Positions 58,785 to 64,000 of a stretch of 64,000 nucleotides of DNA are shown piece after piece. This DNA comes from Haliotis asinina (lineage: Eukaryota; Mollusca; Gastropoda; Lepetellida; Haliotidae), in assembly GCF_037392515.1 (NCBI RefSeq), contig NC_090285.1, positions 3,041,501 to 3,105,500 on the forward strand, read 5' to 3'. The translations under genes were made by a program, and so were the position numbers. The number at the start of each line of letters is the position of its first letter. Position 1 is the first letter of the stretch. The notes beneath the pieces are model-generated. The model was not told the DNA's origin, did no database searches, and worked only from the letters and a program-made list of their open reading frames with translations.

Positions 58785-59650
58785 CATCTGCGACTGTGAG
58801 CAGGAATGCAGGGCTTAGACTAGACTGTCTCACAGTCCCTAAACCACATTATTTTCCCTACAGTCTAGCCCTCCCTGTAGTGCTGAGGCCCTAAATTTAG
58901 CAAAACTACATTTCTGTAGGTTCGGGTTCTGAATCTCTGGTCTCCCTGGGGCCCCTTTTCAATTAAAATCCAGCCACCACCCCACTACCCGAAAACAAAT
59001 TTCCCTGGGGAGCATTTCCCCGCAGGTAGCCGTCGGACTTTATGATCTATAAGTACGCCGCTCCTCAAGCTTGATGGATCCGACCCAGTGTGTTCTGCAT
59101 ATTTGTTCCCATATAGAATCCCCCAGTAATTGCTCTCACCACAGTTGGATTTATGTCCTTCTTAACAATGGAACGTCATGGCTCAGGGAGATGACGGTGA
59201 TGATGAAGGTGCAGCTTTAGAAGGTGTAGACGGATACACTGGATTCAAGTGAACAGCTCCATTATGTGGGTCTCAAGGACAATAGTATGTCAGAACACTC
59301 AACCTAACGAGCCGACACAGGAGTTGTTACAAAGGCTCCCGTGGAAATTCTAAGAGCTCAAGATTGAATGCGATCACATTTGATGGAATAACCGTTAGAT
59401 GCAGACATGTAGACTTTGCAGCCATAGTCAATTCTCGACAAGATCAGTGCTTAATATGGCAATAACACAGTAGAAATATTAGCTCCCCATTTTGTTTTCA
59501 ACACAGTATTCAATAGATCAATGGCCGTGTTGCCACGGCTGCAAAGATAGCATGTATGTTTTGACCATGTAAGTCTCTGATAAAACACACACACACCTTT
59601 CAAATCCTGCGGGAATTCTGGATACAAACTTGTTTTAGCGGTTGGCAACT
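58785..59650 (-). mobile_element. Decayed non-LTR retrotransposon (LINE), reverse-transcriptase end and 3' region
   Basis: On the minus strand 59640 to 59451 encodes YQRLTWSKHTCYLCSRGNTA, IDLLNTVLKTKWGANISTVL and LPY. After a TAA the same frame continues ALILSRIDYGCKVYMSASNG, YSIKCDRIQS, a further stop, then ALRISTGAFVTTPVSAR. This matches the thumb-side part of jockey/CR1-type reverse transcriptases, which have LTWxxHI, KWGAD, RSxLDYGC and ALRLxTGAF motifs. At least three in-frame stops are present. The segment 58785 to 58990 with AATTGAAAAGGGGCCCCAGG is taken as its 3' end. Upstream endonuclease and catalytic RT domains are not found. Confidence 0.8.
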
Positions 59651-59659
59651 TTATTTTCT

Positions 59660-60908
59660 TGCGTGTACTCTAGAACTGGTTTACCAGACTGTGAGATTGT
59701 CCCAGTTTACAGTTATTTCCACAGCAGAAAATGGAGGCCTGTTATATGTGCCTTTGTTGTTTTTATCTTAAACAAAATCGACTTTAATGGAGTAAGCCCA
59801 TTCATTGTAGAGATGAACGACCTCCAACTTGAGTGTTTGGTACTCCGAACTCCGAAACATCAGTCAAATCGCAATTGTAAGTTTTTTTCTAGTCGTGTTA
59901 ACCACTTCACATTCCTGATTCGACCAATGTTAGGGACTTCATCTTGGCTTGGTCTAATATTAAGACTCTGTAAATTTGTAATATTTCATGTTTTGAAAAG
60001 ATATTGCCCAATTTCCATCGTGAAGAAAATGGTGATCTCCAAGTTTTGGCTTACTTTGAAGCCCCGAGTGGTAACAGCAAAAACAGTCTTACTTATAAGG
60101 CTTTATCATCAGACTGGTGCCAATGTGAGAAATTATGTGCTTTCATACCTGCTTTAAGACTCCTAAAGAAACATAGTATGAGAAATGAATACTTGTGAGA
60201 AATGCATATTGAAGGCAAGTCTGAAAAATAGAGAATGGTGTGTGACAGTAGATCACAGCACCTGTACTCTTCTCTCGCGACTGTTGCACTCAGTAATAGT
60301 GGAGTTTTTATGAACATGGATCATTTCATGACAGCATAGTCTTGGGCACTTTGCATACATTCATATATACCCCTGATCATTCCTTAGTGAATCATGTCAA
60401 AATTCATGACGAACACAACCTCGATGTCCATGTTGATTGTACTGATGGATCTGTACTGCTGGATGGTACAGAATCCAGTATCAACAAAGCCAAATGCAAC
60501 ATCAAATGTACACCCTTTTCCTAACAGTTCATCAGGTTGATGTACAGTGTTAAGAAGAACAGTAACAGTTGGATGGTCTGAAACATGAAACAAAAAGCTT
60601 GCTTGTTTGGTCCTCAGAACCACTCGCTTCCGGTTCTAAACTTTCAATCTTATATTTAGTTAAACATGAAACGGTACATTATGAAATGAATATAGGCAGA
60701 CTGCACATCACCTAGATCTCCAGTCAATGTATATTGAGCAGGCTCCATAACTGTATCATCATTTTCACCATATGCTCATAATTTTGACTAAAATGCATAT
60801 CTAGGGCACAAAACAGAATATTTAGTGGGCGTTATTGAAATTAATATTATGTTTATCCTCCTGCGTTTATGATCCCAAAAGTTATGAAAACCCACCTGTG
60901 TATTTCCA
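59660..60908. other. Region with unassigned open frames between the LINE and copy 2
   Basis: A 171-codon plus-strand frame (59642 to 60157) and a 64-codon frame in another register (60004 to 60198, containing NFHREENGDLQVLAYFEAPS) overlap each other. A third plus frame ends with NLDVHVDCTDGSVLLDGTES near 60480. They look mildly protein-like but do not form one gene and I do not recognise them. They may be a decayed unknown gene or chance. The part nearest 60908 should hold the copy 2 3' UTR. Confidence 0.3.
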
Positions 60909-61195
60909 TCACTCCATTGTCCCAAACATGAAGGTTCGTACTTTACTCGTATGATCTCCTCTTTCAAATAACTGTACGTTTCCTGTTGCTAAATTCATGG
61001 AGAGATTAGGCTCAAATTTGGCAGATGGAGGGTTACGGCCGTACGCAATGGCGACTTCCCTCAGATAGTAGGAAGCGCTGCCACAACACAGACCAATGTA
61101 CTGTACGCCTAACTCCCGCGCTTCTGTAGCAAACTGGTGGATCTCAGCTCGGGTACACTGAAGGGGGGATAACTCTGCAGGGTACGCCTTGGCTC
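60909..61195 (-). CDS. BHMT: BHMT-like copy 2 exon 7
   Basis: It encodes [20 protein letters not shown] and [20 protein letters not shown], then [20 protein letters not shown] and a C-terminus TFMFGTME. The Cys pair is intact. The last third differs from copy 1 at many residues, whereas the upstream part is nearly identical. Confidence 0.95.
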
Positions 61196-63482
61196 CTGGG
61201 CAGAAAATGGTATTTAGACCTTCATATCACATTTTGAGCAGGTTGTTGAACCACTAATTCTCTTATTAATGAAATAATCTTACATAGGAGAGAAAACCAC
61301 GGAAGTCAGCATCAACACCTGTTCCTACCTGTCACCGGGTCTGTGAGGCAGTGGAAGCACTTCTGTTGTGGCGTGGTGCGGAAGATGACAGGAAGAGCGG
61401 CTATAGGGCCCTAGGCGAAGAAAAAAGTTCCACAATAGCGTGTCTTAAAAAGTACGGATGCGACATGGAACGTGTAATACCACTGCACTGTGTGAGAGAG
61501 AGAGAGAGAGTGACCATGGAGTGCACTCACTTTTTACAAGCCTCACCAAAGACGTAAATCACCTTACAGACCTGTGAGATTTGGTGTCCCACCAGAGAGG
61601 GCACTCACCTTACACACCTGTCAGATCTGGTGACCCACCAGAGAAAGCACTCACCTTACAGACCTGTCTGATCGGCTGATTCACCAGAGAAGGCACTCAC
61701 CTTAACGCCTGTCAGATCTGCTGACCCACCAGAGAGGGCACTCACCTTACAAGCCTGTCGGATCTGCCTCAGAAGTGGCAACATCGTTGCCGGCCCCCGG
61801 GCACAGTTCAGCCCCACGACCGCCGCCCCCTCCTCTTCCAGCCTCCTCATGGCCTGGGGGAAGGGGACGTCGTCTGTGGTTCTGTCTGGGACATACGCCG
61901 CCATCGTGATCACAGCTGGAAGACCTGGGGTGTAAATGATATGTTCCTCGAAACCGATTTAACTGTTTTCAAAATGTACCCCAAAAACTGTTTACAGTAA
62001 ATTAGGTTACTTACGAGACAAGTAATAAATACATATTTACCCATCTGTATGAAACATATTACCTTTTCCATACTTCCGGATGGCCTCCAGAGCGAGACTG
62101 GCCTCACCGAATGAGTTAAATGTCTCCGCAATAAAGTAGTCCGCCTTGGCTTTTACAGCCCACTCTACTTGTTCCTGAGGAAATGGTAACAACAGTACAT
62201 GGTATGTCAACACAAAGTAATGTCTGACTGACAACCAAAACCCGACTATTTACCTAGAGGGATTCGGCAGCAGTGTTCCCAAAGACAAAACGTGGTGGGA
62301 CATGATACGACCATCTATTTACGGGATTCACATGATTCGATTAGTACTTTTCTGTGATTCTTAAACACATCCTTTGACTTAGCACAATTCTTAATATGAA
62401 GATTCTAGAACGAGCTCTCATAGATTATGGAAATGCATCTATTGTGAAATCCTCTTCATACGAATACCAGTGAATCGGGATATATAATACAGAGGGACGT
62501 CACCTTCACTCACTTGAAATATGGACTTGACTTCCTCAATAGTTTCAAGATTCCCTGGGTCATAGATTGTCGAATTGCAAAGATTTCCAGCCATTAGAGT
62601 TCCCGTTCTGTCAGCAACATCTCGCGCGATCTTCAGAGCTGCGAGATTTAACGTCTCCAGTTCGTCTTCCCTTCCAATCATTCGCATCTTTGCTCGGTGG
62701 CCGTAATACTGAAAGGGAGAAAGTAAGTCTTTTAAAACAAAAATGTATGTCACACTAACTAAGAGAGAAAGTGAAAAATACAATCCCAAGAAATATACAC
62801 ATAGCATCAATAAAGCAACACTTGAATCAAAGGGCATTTTTGTCAAAATAGACGATCATGCCCAATCATACTCTAATGCACAATATCTTAAAACTCAGTG
62901 GTTGCATGTTCTCGTGCTGTGAAGATACCAAACGCACTGGATGTATAAATATCACAATTGTGATTTCTGCACTACAGAATTGGGATGTCCTGCCGCCATA
63001 TCGATGCTAACTTAAACATTAACCGCCCGATTAGTCTTTCTCTTGTGATGAAGCACGTGGTCACCGGAAAAGCAAAGGATTGTCCAAGACCTGGGAAGAC
63101 TAATTACCTTCACAATCTAGTCTGACAAGAGGCAATATCATGGCCCTTGCCGTGGAACTGTGGCTTTATATTTTCCCGAAAACCTGGTGTCAACATTGAT
63201 TTTCAGAAATCCATTCGTTTTCACAGTAATCTATCGAAAGTAAGTACTTCCACATTTTCATTGCATTTGTAACTTATCTCACCGTAAAAGCCTCCACAAC
63301 GTCACTTCCGGCATGTACAAATTCTTCATGCAATTGTCTGACTCTTTCCGGATGGTCTACAACTACTTCCGGTGTAAAGGGCCCGGATCTGAGAAAGCCT
63401 CTTCTCTCCAGCTCCCACATGTATCCCTCCGCGCAGATGACGTTCTCCCCATCTTGTAGCCTTTCCACCAAACCTTTCACTG
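60909..63482 (-). CDS. BHMT: Betaine-homocysteine S-methyltransferase-like gene, copy 2 (exons 2 to 7; exon 1 outside the window)
   Basis: Gene-level entry for the minus-strand paralogue. Exons 63283-63482, 62514-62708, 62063-62174, 61746-61924, 61329-61410 and 60909-61195 have exactly the lengths and phases of copy 1 (200, 195, 112, 179, 82, 287 nt) and no stop before TGA at 60909. The zinc cysteines (VVGLNC, YIGLCCG) are kept, so it is probably functional. I count about 23 residue differences in all: three each in exons 2 and 3, one in exon 4, none in exons 5 and 6, and about 16 in exon 7, mostly in its last third. Its coding exon 1 would lie past the right edge, since intron 1 of copy 1 is 2.7 kb. 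The two genes converge, with 5.1 kb between their stops. Confidence 0.94.
61329..61410 (-). CDS. BHMT: BHMT-like copy 2 exon 6
   Basis: Identical in DNA to exon 6 of copy 1. The acceptor on the minus strand is TTCGCCTAG and the donor GTAGGA. The intron before exon 7 is only 133 bp. Confidence 0.93.
61560..61745 (-). repeat. Splice-donor minisatellite of copy 2, about 4 copies
   Basis: On the minus strand the true donor GTGAGT at 61745 is followed by units of about 45 bp, each ending in a donor-like GTTAAGGTGAGT, TGTAAGGTGAGT or TGTAAGGTGATT. The body CCCTCTCTGGTGGGTCAGC matches the 46-bp unit of copy 1. The first unit is 45 bp and free of stops. Confidence 0.93.
61746..61924 (-). CDS. BHMT: BHMT-like copy 2 exon 5
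   Basis: The protein is the same as exon 5 of copy 1, with the GLNC zinc ligand. If the second donor (minus strand, 61700) were used, 45 nt would be added in frame, encoding [15 protein letters not shown]. Confidence 0.95.
62063..62174 (-). CDS. BHMT: BHMT-like copy 2 exon 4
   Basis: It encodes [20 protein letters not shown] and [17 protein letters not shown], with one difference from copy 1 (Gly to Ala). The acceptor is TTTCCTCAG; the donor is GTAATA rather than GTGATG. Confidence 0.93.
62514..62708 (-). CDS. BHMT: BHMT-like copy 2 exon 3
   Basis: It encodes [20 protein letters not shown] and onward, with Lys for Glu (LAALKIA), Ser for Thr (NSTI) and Leu for Ile (GNLET) against copy 1. The acceptor is CCCTTTCAG and the donor GTGAGT. 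Confidence 0.93.
63283..63482 (-). CDS. BHMT: BHMT-like copy 2 exon 2
   Basis: It encodes [20 protein letters not shown] and onward to DVVEAFT. It has the same tandem CAGCAG acceptor as copy 1 and the same donor GTGAGA. Differences from copy 1 are Arg to Gln and Ile-Glu to Val-Asp. Confidence 0.93.
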
Positions 63483-63544
63483 CTGACAGAAATCAGATTT
63501 CTCACATCGCAAATACCGACGTTTAGGATCCACAGTGTTCTTCA

Positions 63545-63845
63545 CTGCAAGACGGGCACGGGTGTAGAAAACAACTGACCCTATGTGGCATGCAGGAAAC
63601 AAACAAGGCCGTCAGTACTACGGGCACAGAGAGCTACTGACTCTATATGTTCACAGTGGCATACACGAAACAAACAAGGTCGTCGGCAGTTCGGGTATAG
63701 AAAACAACTGACTACATTTATATGTTCATAGTGGCATACAGGAAACAAACATGGCCGACAGCAGTACGGACACAGAGAACAATGACCCTATGTTCACAGT
63801 GGCTTACAGGAAACAAACAAGACCGTCATCAGTACGGGTATAGAG
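63545..63845 (-). repeat. Minisatellite of about 70 bp in intron 1 of copy 2, 4 copies
   Basis: On the plus strand the unit reads GGAAACAAACAAGGCCGTCA, GTACGGGCACAGAGA and a TGACTCTATATGTTCACAGTG part. It is the reverse complement of the unit in intron 1 of copy 1 and lies about 65 bp from exon 2, as in copy 1. Confidence 0.88.
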
Positions 63846-63859
63846 CAAGAGTGATGAAG

Positions 63860-64000
63860 TGAGTGAGTGCAGTTTTACGCCGCAACCAGCAATATTCCAG
63901 CTATATGGCGGTGGTCTGTAAATAATCGAGGCTGGACCAGATAATCCAGTGGCCAACAACATGAGCCTCGATCTGCGCAATTAGGGAAACCGATGACAGG
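63860..64000 (-). mobile_element. Abalone-type SINE, cut by the window edge
   Basis: It shows GTGAGTGAGTGCAGTTTTAC, CAGCAATATTCCAGCTATAT and CTCGATCTGCGCAATTAGGG, the same family as the copies at 36572 and 49654. The 5' part on the minus strand is outside the window. Confidence 0.9.

Noticed and set aside
59642-60157. 171-codon plus-strand ORF as a gene
   Set aside because: Overlaps another open frame, no splice or poly(A) context, no recognisable family.

Overview
The window looks like nuclear DNA of a marine gastropod, most likely an abalone (Haliotis). It is AT-rich and has intron-split animal genes with GT-AG junctions. It carries copies of a SINE I recognise as typical of abalone DNA, with a (GTGA)n / (CACT)n end and the body motif CAGCAATATTCCAGCTATAT. 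It also has other tRNA-derived SINEs, palindromic MITEs and an exceptional density of minisatellites. The species call is inference from recalled repeat families; no search was run.

Left part (1 to about 35.9 kb, + strand): the 3' portion of one large gene, a SASH1-like SAM- and SH3-domain scaffold protein. Fifteen coding exons from 2058 to 33444 join in a consistent phase and give about 1,094 residues: the SLY-type segment, a long disordered part with cysteine pairs, a divergent SH3, SAM1, a 353-residue linker and SAM2. Earlier exons lie before the window. Several introns each carry their own minisatellite family, and two carry unidentified protein-like ORFs.

Middle (about 35.9 to 48 kb): no intact host gene seen. 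It holds two large arrays (45-bp and 42-bp units), a SINE with a clear target duplication, a LINE 3'-end fragment, a broken MULE transposase, a promoter-like patch split by a 1,989-bp TTAA-flanked DNA transposon, and a satellite of about 210 bp.

Right part (48 to 64 kb): two intact betaine-homocysteine methyltransferase-like genes (BHMT family) in convergent, tail-to-tail orientation. Copy 1 (+, 48054 to 55776) is complete at 355 residues. Copy 2 (-, 63482 to 60909) has the same coding exons 2 to 7 with identical lengths and phases; its first exon lies beyond the window. In both, the exon 5 / intron 5 boundary has turned into a minisatellite whose 46-bp unit repeats the 5' splice site: 23 units in copy 1 and about 4 in copy 2. 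This array of splice donors is the most unusual structure seen. About 5 kb between the two stop codons holds a 26-bp and a 27-bp minisatellite, a MITE and a decayed LINE.

The two host loci are unrelated in function: an adaptor in signalling and one-carbon / methionine metabolism.
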